This document shows, piece after piece, positions 13,205 through 20,096 of a DNA stretch of 20,096 nucleotides. This stretch comes from Deltaproteobacteria bacterium (GTDB taxonomy: Bacteria; Desulfobacterota; BSN033; UBA1163), in assembly GCA_016875255.1 (NCBI GenBank), contig VGRU01000041.1, positions 1 through 20,096 of the forward strand, given 5' to 3'. A program made the position numbers and the translations under genes. The notes under the pieces are model-generated. The model made no database searches. It was not told where the DNA came from and worked only from the letters and a program-made list of their open reading frames with translations. Positions within the stretch are counted from its first letter, which is position 1; every line of letters starts with the position of its first letter.

Positions 13205-14371
13205 ATGAGGTTTGCCACAGCCATTCCTAATTTTTCCAGGAGCAAGGGAGGAGCGGAAAGATATCTGGTGGATCTCTGCGCCCGGATGGCCGAGGAGGGC
13301 CACGAGGTCCATGTCTATGCAGAGCGCTGGGAGGAAGAAATTCCCGGGATTTCCCTCCACAGGGTGAAAACGATTCCGTTTCCGAAGAGCCTTCGTCTTC
13401 TCTCTTTTGCTATTAAGGCAACGAGAGAGATAAAAAAAGGAAATTATGATGTGACGCTCGGGGTTGGAAACACCCTGGAGGCAGATGTGATCCAACCTCA
13501 CGGCGGTGTCCATTGGGCATGGTTCTGGAGAAGCCTTCAGGCTTATGGCAACCCGTTGGTTTGGTTAATTAAATTTTTTGGAAGAGTGTTGAGCCCCAAG
13601 CAGTGGGCCCAGGGTTATATTGAAAGCATACCCTATAAGAAAAAGAGTTTTAAGAAGATCATCGCCATCTCGGATATGGTCAAACGGGATATGATACGAT
13701 GGTATAAGGTCCCAGAGGACCGGATTGTCGTCATCTATAATGGGGTTGACACAGAACGCTTTCATCCTCGCAATCGTCAATACCGCGACGAGATCAGGAG
13801 AAAACTTAGCATTGGCGATGAATTCGTCATGCTTTTTGTCTCCAATAATTTCAGGATGAAAGGGCTGGTCTTTTTGATGAAGGCACTGGCCGACCTTAAA
13901 AAAGAAGGCGCCCCTCCCTTTAAACTTCTTGTTTTAGGAAGAGATCGCAAAGCTCCCTATCTCTGTCTGGCAAAGAAAATAAATATCTCTGAAGAGATGG
14001 TTTTTGCAGGTTCTACGAATGAACCGGAGAAGTATTATGGAGCAACAGACCTTTTCATCCATCCTGCTTTTTATGATGCATTTTCACTCACTGTCCTGGA
14101 AGCCCTTGCCAGCGGTTTACCGGTAATTACAACCTCTTCTACTGGAGCGAGTGAGGTTTTGAATCATGGGAAAGATGGTTTTGTCATAAGAAGCATAAGA
14201 GATCTGGAGGAATTGAAAGTGGGGGTCAGATATTTTTTAAAAGAAAATATTAGACACCAGGCTTCACATCTGGGAAGGAGGAAAGCAGAAATGCATTCGG
14301 ATAAAATAAATTTTAGTGCGATAACCCAAGTTTTCAAAGATACGATCAATGCCTGCCCACCCAAGAAGTGA
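13205..14371 (+). CDS. Glycosyltransferase family 4, WaaG-like
   Basis: 388 residues. N-terminal FSRSKGGAERYLVDLCARM (the GGAE loop of WaaG-type acceptor domains), then DVIQPHGGVHWAWFW. The hinge IAISDMVKRDMIRWYKVPEDRIVVIYNGVD (GT4 pattern ending NGVD) leads into the donor half: FVSNNFRMKGLVFLMKAL and DAFSLTVLEALASGLPVITTSSTGASEVL. WaaG adds the first outer-core glucose in enterobacteria; the match is in pattern, not in proven substrate. The gene starts 139 bases after the transposase, behind its repeat cluster and ATTCGTG-type short repeats, so transcription into it may depend on sequence brought by, or altered by, that insertion. ATG 13205 lacks an obvious ribosome binding site. Confidence 0.85.
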   Translation: MRFATAIPNFSRSKGGAERYLVDLCARMAEEGHEVHVYAERWEEEIPGISLHRVKTIPFPKSLRLLSFAIKATREIKKGNYDVTLGVGNTLEADVIQPHGGVHWAWFWRSLQAYGNPLVWLIKFFGRVLSPKQWAQGYIESIPYKKKSFKKIIAISDMVKRDMIRWYKVPEDRIVVIYNGVDTERFHPRNRQYRDEIRRKLSIGDEFVMLFVSNNFRMKGLVFLMKALADLKKEGAPPFKLLVLGRDRKAPYLCLAKKINISEEMVFAGSTNEPEKYYGATDLFIHPAFYDAFSLTVLEALASGLPVITTSSTGASEVLNHGKDGFVIRSIRDLEELKVGVRYFLKENIRHQASHLGRRKAEMHSDKINFSAITQVFKDTINACPPKK

Positions 14372-14412
14372 TAAGGTTTGGTAAAGGATGATGTGAGGAC
14401 AAAGTATTTCGG

Positions 14413-15510
14413 ATGAAAATAGGATATTTTATTAACCATATTGGCATGTCAGGTGGAGTAAAGGTTGTTTTGCAACATGTCACTCTCTTGAGAGGAATTG
14501 GGTATGAAGCAGTGCTCCTAACGAAAAGATGTGAAAATAAATTGGATATATCCGAACCATTGATAATCTCCCAAAGGGACAACCTGGACGATGTCCCAAA
14601 TTGTGATATATATGTTGGAACGCACATTAGTGATGTGGAATATCTCTTTAAACATAAGAGGAGAAAAGTAGTTCACCTTTGCCAAGGTTACGAACCCATA
14701 AAGTATATGGCAAGAGTTAAAAAAGAATTTATACGAGAGAAGTATTTAAGGGAAGGGATTCGCTCCAACATTAGGCAATATATAAATATCCTGAAATCGA
14801 AGAGGAAGATCAAGAGAGTTGAATCTGTCTATGCGCTTCCAACAGTTAAAGCTGCCGTGTCAAAGCATCTTGTAGAGCTAATAGAAAAGAAATATAGGCA
14901 GAAATGTCATTTAATACAGAATGGGATAGATCAAAGGATTTTCTACCCTGACGAAAAAAGAGTTTGGGGAGAAAACGAAGTTGTAAGCATCCTATCGGTG
15001 GGTGCGATGCAGGTAGGTTTTAAAGGTATACAGGATACTCTCATTGCAATAAAATTGCTGAAAGATAAAGGGGTCAATGTAGAACTGACCAGAGTTTCTC
15101 CTACCCCCCCTTCCAGAAAGGAGTTAGATCGAAATATTGTGGATAGATTCTATGAAGCACTATCCGAAAAAGAGATGGCAAACCTTTATCGAAACACCGA
15201 TATCTTTATCTCTTCCTCCCTTGAAGTTGAAGGGTTTGGTTTGCCAGCGATGGAGGCTCTTGCCTCTGGTGTGCCTTCAATACTTACTGAAATATCGAGT
15301 TATAAAAATTTCGATGAGAAGATGGATTTCGCCTATTTTGTCCCGACCCATAGACCCGATAAAATAGTTGAGGGGATTCTGGCACTTATAGAAAAAAAGG
15401 AGTTAAGGGATAATATGATTCAAAAAGGCCTCAGGGTAGCAAGACGTTACACCTTAGAGATAACCCAGGCACATCTTTTAAATTTTATTCAAACATTTGA
15501 TTCTCGATAA
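14413..15510 (+). CDS. Glycosyltransferase family 4
   Basis: 365 residues. Start MKIGYFINHIGMSGGVKVVLQHV carries the GG loop of GT4 enzymes; HLIQNGIDQRIFYP marks the domain hinge, SVGAMQVGFKGIQDTLIAIKLL the donor domain, and SSLEVEGFGLPAMEALASGVPSILTEISSYK the EX7E-type nucleotide-sugar site. The long charged middle (FIREKYLREGIRSNIRQYINILKSKRKIKR) is longer than in WaaG. The DNA is visibly more AT-rich than the epimerase gene (22 of 60 GC in the row at 14761 against 28 of 60 at 9061), and the 14.4-15.5 kb stretch may be imported. It starts 41 bases after the previous stop. Weak GAGGA about 14 bases upstream. Confidence 0.84.
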   Translation: MKIGYFINHIGMSGGVKVVLQHVTLLRGIGYEAVLLTKRCENKLDISEPLIISQRDNLDDVPNCDIYVGTHISDVEYLFKHKRRKVVHLCQGYEPIKYMARVKKEFIREKYLREGIRSNIRQYINILKSKRKIKRVESVYALPTVKAAVSKHLVELIEKKYRQKCHLIQNGIDQRIFYPDEKRVWGENEVVSILSVGAMQVGFKGIQDTLIAIKLLKDKGVNVELTRVSPTPPSRKELDRNIVDRFYEALSEKEMANLYRNTDIFISSSLEVEGFGLPAMEALASGVPSILTEISSYKNFDEKMDFAYFVPTHRPDKIVEGILALIEKKELRDNMIQKGLRVARRYTLEITQAHLLNFIQTFDSR

Positions 15511-15652
15511 ATTGGATTTTCGTCGAACCCTGGCGCAGTTTGATATCCCTTTTATTCAAGGGAAACTTTTTTACCAAAGGATTACCGAAGAATTTCTTTT
15601 CCCCAACGTTAATTTTTGGGGGTCCGAGAAGAAGGAAGGCGGTATTGAGAAA

Positions 15653-16279
15653 ATGAACACAGTGCCCTGGAGTGAACAGTTTCAGTGGCGTGAAAAAGTT
15701 CATCAACAATATCCTGAGGTCTGGAATTTGAGGATCGTGAGAAAACGTCTCCCATTCATTCTAAAATATTTGAAAGACGGTGAAGCCGTTCTCGACATCG
15801 GCGCCTATCATCGTGAATTAGGTAACCGAATTAAGAAATATTATCCCCGAATCCTCTATAAAAGCTTGGATATTGATCCTTCCTACCAGCATGACTATAC
15901 TTCATTTGAGGAAATCAAGGAGAAATTTGACATGGCCCTCCTTTTTGACGTTATCGAGCATTTGGATTGGGAGAGCGGAAGGGAGATGGTGGCAAACATA
16001 TTTGAGATATTGAGACCGGGGGGAAGGGTCATTCTAACCACCCCCGATGTTTATACGCCAGGACGGTATTGGAAAGATGTAAGCCATCGTACACCCTACC
16101 ACCATGAGGAACTGGGATCTCTGTTCTTGAGCCAACGATTTGACTCGATTGAACTCTTCCGGTTATTCAATGCTCCTTTTCTAACATACGTTATGAAAGT
16201 ATACCTTTTTGCTCCCGTTTTTCGTTTTTTTACAATCGATTTTGCAAAATCTATCTTATTGGTGGCTCGAAAGCTTTAA
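15653..16279 (+). CDS. Class I SAM-dependent methyltransferase
   Basis: 208 residues from the ATG. Motif I is AVLDIGAYHRELGNRI (46-60), unusual in having AYHR where GxG is usual; the acidic strand-2 residue follows in SLDIDPSY; FDMALLFDVIEHLDWESG (92-109) and ILRPGGRVILTTPDVYTPGR (119-138) are the family's later motifs. YWKDVSHRTPYHHEELGSLF is common in sugar- or lipid-modifying methyltransferases (UbiE/Methyltransf_11 type). The frame is open back to a TTG at 15497, overlapping the previous gene; I chose ATG 15653 because conserved sequence begins soon after and GAAGGAAGG lies upstream, but a start at 15497 adding about 52 residues is possible. The stop overlaps the next gene by one base (TAATG), so the pair is probably cotranslated. 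Likely O-methylates a glycan; substrate unknown. Confidence 0.75.
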   Translation: MNTVPWSEQFQWREKVHQQYPEVWNLRIVRKRLPFILKYLKDGEAVLDIGAYHRELGNRIKKYYPRILYKSLDIDPSYQHDYTSFEEIKEKFDMALLFDVIEHLDWESGREMVANIFEILRPGGRVILTTPDVYTPGRYWKDVSHRTPYHHEELGSLFLSQRFDSIELFRLFNAPFLTYVMKVYLFAPVFRFFTIDFAKSILLVARKL

Positions 16280-17295
16280 TGGAGGACTTGGGAAGGATGA
16301 CGAAGATTGCCTTTTTGATTCATCATCTGGAAGCTCCCAGTTGTCGTTATCGCGTAGTTCAGTTTATCCCTTATTTAAAAAGAATGGGCATGGATGTTTC
16401 GACTCATTCTTTTAAACACAATTTTCTTGATAAATGGAGTTTTTATAATACGGTGGGGGAGTATGACATCATTTTTATCCAAAGAAAACTTTTTTCGCCG
16501 ATAGAATTTTTGTACCTTCGACAAAAGGCAAAAAAAATAATCTATGATTTTGACGATGCGATTATGTACCGAAGCCCCAGATCGAAAAATCCGTATTCGT
16601 TTTCGAGGAGGATAAAGTTTGCTTTTATGATGAAACGGGTGGATGGGGTGATCGCAGGAAATCAGTTTTTGAAATCAGAGGCTCTTCCATATAATCCAAA
16701 TGTTGTGGTCATCCCCACCTCGATCGATTTGTCTCAATATACTTTAAAAAAAGAATTTTATCACTCAAAGCCAATTACCATTGGTTGGTTTGGGAGCAGG
16801 AGTGGTTTAGGATTTTTAAGGAACCTCATCCCAATCTTTGAAAATATCTTTAAAAAACAGATTAATATCCAGATTAAAATAGTGTGTAGCGAATTTTTAG
16901 ATTCAGCCAACGTGCCCATCATTAAGAAAAAATGGTCCTTGGCGGAAGAAGTGGAAGATCTTAAAAGTTTTGATATTGGTGTCATGCCTCTCACGGATAA
17001 TCTCTGGTCAAAAGGAAAATGCGGTTTGAAAATTCTTCAGTACAACAGCGTAGGTATTCCAGCGGTTTGTACTCCGGTTGGAATCAACAGAGAGATTGTA
17101 CAAGATGGGGTGAATGGTTTTTGGGCCGAAAATGAGGCTCAATGGGAGGATCGTCTTTTGAAATTGATCAATGAGTGGGAACTGAGAAAGGAAATGGGAC
17201 TTAAGGGAAGGGAGATTGTGGAAAAGAATTATTCCTTCGAAGTCAATTCCCCATATCTTCTTTCAGTCATCAAGGAATTGACAAAGAAGGTTTAG
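16279..17295 (+). CDS. Glycosyltransferase family 4, atypical donor motif
   Basis: 338 residues. TKIAFLIHHLEAPSCRYRVVQFIPYLKRMGMDV opens the acceptor domain; KIIYDFDDAIMY, NVVVIPTSID and ITIGWFGSRSGLGFLRNLIPIF follow, and the donor site is KGKCGLKILQYNSVGIPAVCTPVGINREIVQDG. Here the usual first Glu of EX7E is replaced by Lys-Cys, a pattern seen in one GT4 subgroup whose members act in surface-glycan loci. No clear donor can be named. The ATG at 16279 overlaps the methyltransferase stop by one base; a second ATG at 16297 has GGAGG 11 bases upstream and a more family-like start (MTKIAFLIHH), so the true start could be 6 codons later. AT-rich like 14.4-15.5 kb. Confidence 0.8.
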   Translation: MEDLGRMTKIAFLIHHLEAPSCRYRVVQFIPYLKRMGMDVSTHSFKHNFLDKWSFYNTVGEYDIIFIQRKLFSPIEFLYLRQKAKKIIYDFDDAIMYRSPRSKNPYSFSRRIKFAFMMKRVDGVIAGNQFLKSEALPYNPNVVVIPTSIDLSQYTLKKEFYHSKPITIGWFGSRSGLGFLRNLIPIFENIFKKQINIQIKIVCSEFLDSANVPIIKKKWSLAEEVEDLKSFDIGVMPLTDNLWSKGKCGLKILQYNSVGIPAVCTPVGINREIVQDGVNGFWAENEAQWEDRLLKLINEWELRKEMGLKGREIVEKNYSFEVNSPYLLSVIKELTKKV

Positions 17296-17330
17296 GATCA
17301 TGAGGACACGAAAAGGAATCTTTGAAAGAA

Positions 17331-18953
17331 ATGGCCAAATCATCTTATAAAATCGTTTCGCAGGGGGATATCAAAGGCTGTTTGAAAGAAGAGATATGGA
17401 GTCTTCTTCCGGCCGCCTTCTTTGAGGATCCGGTTTCTTCCGCTCAGAAGGCAGGAGCAAAGGTGATCAAGGAGTCAATGCTCCGTTGGGCTGCCATACT
17501 TACCCTGCCCCATGGGAGAAGAATATTTTTAAAGAGGGATAGAACGAAAGGAGGGCTTCGATCTTTAAAATATTTTTTCCTCCCCTCCAAAGCGAGAAAG
17601 GAATGGTTCATTGCGTATCAATCAAAAAAGAGGAATCTCAACATCCCACAACCTTTGGGCTGGATAGAGAAGGGACATTTCGGTTGCACGAAAGAGAGCA
17701 TCTATCTTTCAGAAGCCATTGGGTCGGGGGTTTCGTTGATTGAGGAACCCGCGATCGCAGGAGAAGGCTCTTCGGTGGATGAGTTGGCAAAAACCGTGCG
17801 GAGGATCCACGATTCAGGATTATTCCATAAAGATCTTCATGCCGGGAACTTCCTGCGGGATGACCGGTCTTTCTTCCTGATCGATCTCCATCGGGCCAGA
17901 ATCCTCAGGTCGGTTTCGCTGGATCAGAGGGTGTGGAATCTGTCTCACCTCTTTCATTCCCTGAGGTCCGTATGGGGAGAGAAGGAACATTTGAGATTTC
18001 TCGACCGATATTTTGAAGGAGATTCGATCTCCTCAAAAGAGAAAAAAGAATATCTTATGAAAATCCACTCCTGGATGGTTCGCCTCCAGAAAAGACAATG
18101 GAGGAGCAGAACGAAGCGCTGTCTGAAAGAGAGCACAGAGTTTTCTGTCGTCAAAAAGAATGATCGAATCGTCTACCGCCGAAGGGAATTTGACCTCGAA
18201 GAGGTAATCCAGGGGGTAGAAGAACACCTCCGGATCTCCAGCCGGGAGCCATGCGAATTGATCAAAAAAGATACAAAAAGCACAGTTTCTTACTTAAAGC
18301 GTGGAGACAAAGATATTTATGTCAAACAGTTCATCTATCCTTATGGCAGAGGGCGATGGAGTCAATATCTTTTCCCTTCCAAAGGTATACGAGCATGGGT
18401 GGGAGGAAATGGGTTAAAAGTAAGAGGGGTCTCTTCGATTACCCCCCTGGCCCTTTTGGAAAGAAGAGGCTGGTCGGGGAAAAGGGAAAGTTTTTTGTTT
18501 ATGGAGGCCCTTCGGGATGGCCTTGAGATGGACCGGTATATTTTAAGCGATTTAGAGGGGAGGGAGAAGAAAAGGGCATTTGTCAAAGCGTTTGCCCATT
18601 GGCTATCTTCTCTTCATCAGAAGGGGATCTATCATCAGGACATGAAGGCATGTAATGTATTGGTTCGGGAGAACGAAGGGCGATGGGATTTTTACCTGCT
18701 CGATCTTGAGGATGTCCGGCTGAATGTCAGGGTGGGCGAGAGACGTTTGATGAAGAACCTTCTTCAGCTAAACACCTCTATTCCTGAAACGATCACGAGG
18801 ACAGACCGTCTGAGATTCTTAGAAGAATACAGGAGTCTCCGGCCGGTTGTTGAAAAAATAAAACCTTTTCTTCGTACCCTCCTCAATGAAAGTAGGAAGC
18901 GAGGTGTGGTTTATGTTTCACCCACTGGAGTTGTCACCGATAAGGGGTGTTAA
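17331..18953 (+). CDS. Two-domain LPS core kinase, WaaP/KdkA/InaA family
   Basis: 540 residues carrying two kinase domains. Domain 1 (about 40-235) has a candidate ATP-binding Lys68 (IFLKRD), a catalytic loop H166-K-D168-LHAG-N173 and the metal Asp185 in FLIDLHRA. Domain 2 (about 300-500) has Lys332 (IYVKQF), H435-Q-D437-MKAC-N442 and Asp458 in LLDLEDV. In both, the HxDxxxxN loop and DL-type metal motif are those of Kdo/heptose kinases (WaaP, KdkA) that phosphorylate the inner core. A single polypeptide with two intact catalytic sets could phosphorylate two core positions. ATG 17331 was chosen; a TTG at 17322 (AAGGAA 4 bases before it) adds 3 residues. The stop overlaps the next ATG by one base. 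Family assignment is firm, dual activity is inference. Confidence 0.82.
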   Translation: MAKSSYKIVSQGDIKGCLKEEIWSLLPAAFFEDPVSSAQKAGAKVIKESMLRWAAILTLPHGRRIFLKRDRTKGGLRSLKYFFLPSKARKEWFIAYQSKKRNLNIPQPLGWIEKGHFGCTKESIYLSEAIGSGVSLIEEPAIAGEGSSVDELAKTVRRIHDSGLFHKDLHAGNFLRDDRSFFLIDLHRARILRSVSLDQRVWNLSHLFHSLRSVWGEKEHLRFLDRYFEGDSISSKEKKEYLMKIHSWMVRLQKRQWRSRTKRCLKESTEFSVVKKNDRIVYRRREFDLEEVIQGVEEHLRISSREPCELIKKDTKSTVSYLKRGDKDIYVKQFIYPYGRGRWSQYLFPSKGIRAWVGGNGLKVRGVSSITPLALLERRGWSGKRESFLFMEALRDGLEMDRYILSDLEGREKKRAFVKAFAHWLSSLHQKGIYHQDMKACNVLVRENEGRWDFYLLDLEDVRLNVRVGERRLMKNLLQLNTSIPETITRTDRLRFLEEYRSLRPVVEKIKPFLRTLLNESRKRGVVYVSPTGVVTDKGC

Positions 18954-19897
18954 TGGACCTTTCGATTATCATTGTCAACTGGAATACAAAAGATGATCTT
19001 CTTAACTGCCTTGGATCCATTTTTCAATATAAAGGGAGGCTTAATGAAGAAGTCATCGTTGTGGATAATGGCTCTCAGGACGGAAGCGGGAGTGAGGTGA
19101 GGACAGCTTTTCCCTCTGTCTTTATTATCCAAAACGATAAAAACTTAGGATTTGCAAAGGCGGTCAATCAGGGGCTGGAAAGATGCAGAGGGGATTATAT
19201 TCTCCTCCTCAATCCGGATACTCAGGTGAAGGAAGGGGCCGTTGAAGCATTGCTTTCTTTTATGGACACCCATCCGGAAGCGGGTGTGGCGGGAGCACAG
19301 CTTTTGAATCCGGACGGTTCCAAGCAGAACTCCATTGCCAATTTCCCATCTCTGGCCACAGAGCTTCTTAACAAAAGTCTTCTGAGATGGCTATTTCCGG
19401 ATCGTTTTCCCGGCAAGGAGAGAGGTTATTCCACGCCCATCGAAGTCGATTCGGTCATCGGCGCCTGTATGATGGTAAGGCGGGAGGCAATGGAGCAGGT
19501 GGGGTTGTTAGATGAGGATTACTTCCTCTTTCTTGAAGAGACGGATTGGTGCTATCGGATGAAGAAAGCGGGATGGAAGGTCTATCACGTGCCTCAGGCT
19601 GAAGTTTATCACTTTCAAGGAAAGAGCGCCGAGAAGGACAAAAAGAGGGCAAAGGTCGAGTATTATCGCTCCCGCTATCAATTTTTTAAAAAGAATAGAG
19701 GGGTAGGGCAATGGTTCATTCTTCTGATAGGGCTGCTGATCAGACTATCGATTGAATTATTATCAATGGCCCTGGTTTGCATCCTGACTGGTTTTACGGT
19801 AAAAAGGTGGAGAAACAGATTTTCAAATTATGCTTATTTATTGGGGTGGCACCTTAAAGGATGCGCCGAAGGAATGGGGCTCAAAGAAACAAAATGA
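18953..19897 (+). CDS. Glycosyltransferase family 2, rhamnosyltransferase-like
   Basis: 314 residues. DLSIIIVNWNTKDDLLNCL opens the GT-A domain; VDNGSQDGS (37-45), NLGFAKAVNQGL, the metal-binding LLLNPDTQV (85-92), GACMMVRREAMEQVGLLDEDYFLFLEETDW (170-199; Asp199 region is the likely catalytic acceptor site) and YHFQGKSAEK follow. These match WbbL-type O-antigen/lipid-linked rhamnosyltransferases. A hydrophobic segment at about 253-279 and basic C-terminus suggest membrane association. ATG 18953 overlaps the kinase stop (TAATG) and has AAGGGG just upstream; the frame also opens 2 codons earlier at a GTG, which I rejected. Works with the upstream GT4 enzymes in glycan assembly. Confidence 0.86.
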   Translation: MDLSIIIVNWNTKDDLLNCLGSIFQYKGRLNEEVIVVDNGSQDGSGSEVRTAFPSVFIIQNDKNLGFAKAVNQGLERCRGDYILLLNPDTQVKEGAVEALLSFMDTHPEAGVAGAQLLNPDGSKQNSIANFPSLATELLNKSLLRWLFPDRFPGKERGYSTPIEVDSVIGACMMVRREAMEQVGLLDEDYFLFLEETDWCYRMKKAGWKVYHVPQAEVYHFQGKSAEKDKKRAKVEYYRSRYQFFKKNRGVGQWFILLIGLLIRLSIELLSMALVCILTGFTVKRWRNRFSNYAYLLGWHLKGCAEGMGLKETK

Positions 19898-19912
19898 TCA
19901 ATGATCAATTAA

Positions 19913-19952
19913 CAATATTCAATGACCATTGATCATTGGCCATTGAATATTG
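19913..19952. repeat. Inverted repeat before the oxidoreductase gene
   Basis: CAATATTCAATGACCA (19913-19928) and TGGCCATTGAATATTG (19937-19952) pair at 15 of 16 positions around an 8-base loop; GTTTTT follows on the + strand. The stem is AT-rich, so terminator activity is possible but weak; TCAATGATCAAT repeats just upstream point to a dispersed repeat. Confidence 0.6.
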
Positions 19953-19972
19953 GTTTTTGAAGAGGGGGTTTT

Positions 19973-20096
19973 ATGATCGGAATTGCAGTGGTGGGAGCCG
20001 GGGCTTGGGGGAAGAACCACGTTCGGGTTTTTTCAGAGATTCCCAATGTTCATCTGAAGTATGTTTGCGATTCCGATCCATCCAGACTCACCAAAC
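19973..20096 (+). CDS. Gfo/Idh/MocA-type oxidoreductase, cut by window end
   Basis: 41 codons are visible: MIGIAVVGAGAWGKNHVRVF..., a Rossmann start with GAGAWG (G-x-G-x-x-G) and the following acidic 'CDSDP' turn (VCDSDPSRL) that favours NAD. This is the N-terminus of an NAD(P)-dependent sugar dehydrogenase of the Gfo/Idh/MocA family (for example WlbA/WbpB-like). GAGGGGG at 19962-19968 is 4-5 bases before the ATG. The C-terminal half is outside the window. Such an enzyme can make the 3-keto-sugar substrate for a DegT aminotransferase, and one is present 9 kb upstream, but the link is only suggestive. Confidence 0.8.
   Translation, partial: MIGIAVVGAGAWGKNHVRVFSEIPNVHLKYVCDSDPSRLTK

Noticed and set aside
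19913..19957. Rho-independent terminator after the rhamnosyltransferase-like gene
   Set aside because: Stem is AT-rich and matches dispersed TCAATGATCAAT repeats; only a short T-run follows, so I listed it as a repeat.

Overview
The window reads as a chromosomal segment of a Gram-negative bacterium that builds lipopolysaccharide (LPS). It carries a heptosyltransferase pair, a WaaP/KdkA-like kinase, nucleotide-sugar enzymes and seven glycosyltransferases in all, next to an FtsB-like divisome gene and a TonB-like protein. Moderate GC, many short genes ending in dispersed hairpin repeats, and the repeat core that begins GTCATTCCGG and ends GGAATCCAG suggest an uncultured Desulfobacterota (former Deltaproteobacteria) relative. 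That lineage call is an inference from style, not from a marker gene. All coding regions found are on the + strand. I saw no rRNA, tRNA, CRISPR array or phage genes.

Layout. 1-2.8 kb: a tight envelope/division cluster (TPR repeat protein cut by the window edge, a TonB-C-like membrane protein overlapping it by 4 bases, and an FtsB/DivIC-like protein). 2.8-4.8 kb: a lone radical SAM gene and a YbgC-type thioesterase, separated by repeat-rich DNA. 5-7.3 kb: two ADP-heptose:LPS heptosyltransferases (WaaC-like, then WaaF), which add inner-core heptoses. 7.3-8 kb: about 670 bases without a gene, made of stacked hairpin elements. 8-12.5 kb: a family 2 glycosyltransferase, a short-chain dehydrogenase/epimerase, a DegT-type sugar aminotransferase and a family 4 glycosyltransferase, consistent with making and attaching a modified, perhaps amino, sugar. 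12.5-13.2 kb: a single-domain HUH (IS200/REP-type) transposase set between matching hairpins. 13.2-19.9 kb: an almost unbroken run of three GT4 enzymes, a methyltransferase, a protein with two LPS-kinase domains and a rhamnosyltransferase-like GT2. At the right edge a Gfo/Idh/MocA oxidoreductase begins.

The genes together look like an LPS core/outer-core or surface-glycan locus: heptose addition, core phosphorylation, sugar modification and successive glycosyl transfer at the cytoplasmic face of the inner membrane.

The most unusual content is not a gene but the repeats. At least three hairpin elements share the same two-hairpin core but have different terminal inverted repeats, and two of them sit in apparent short direct duplications. 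Another repeat (arms GGTTACGA-GCCCGT) lies just upstream of two glycosyltransferase genes. A motif TTCAAAnnGCTAAAGTG recurs four or five times. Repeats supply the stop codon and last residues of three genes (waaF, the first GT2 and the aminotransferase) and overlap the candidate start of waaF. The nearby HUH transposase is a plausible, unproven, mobiliser of some of them.
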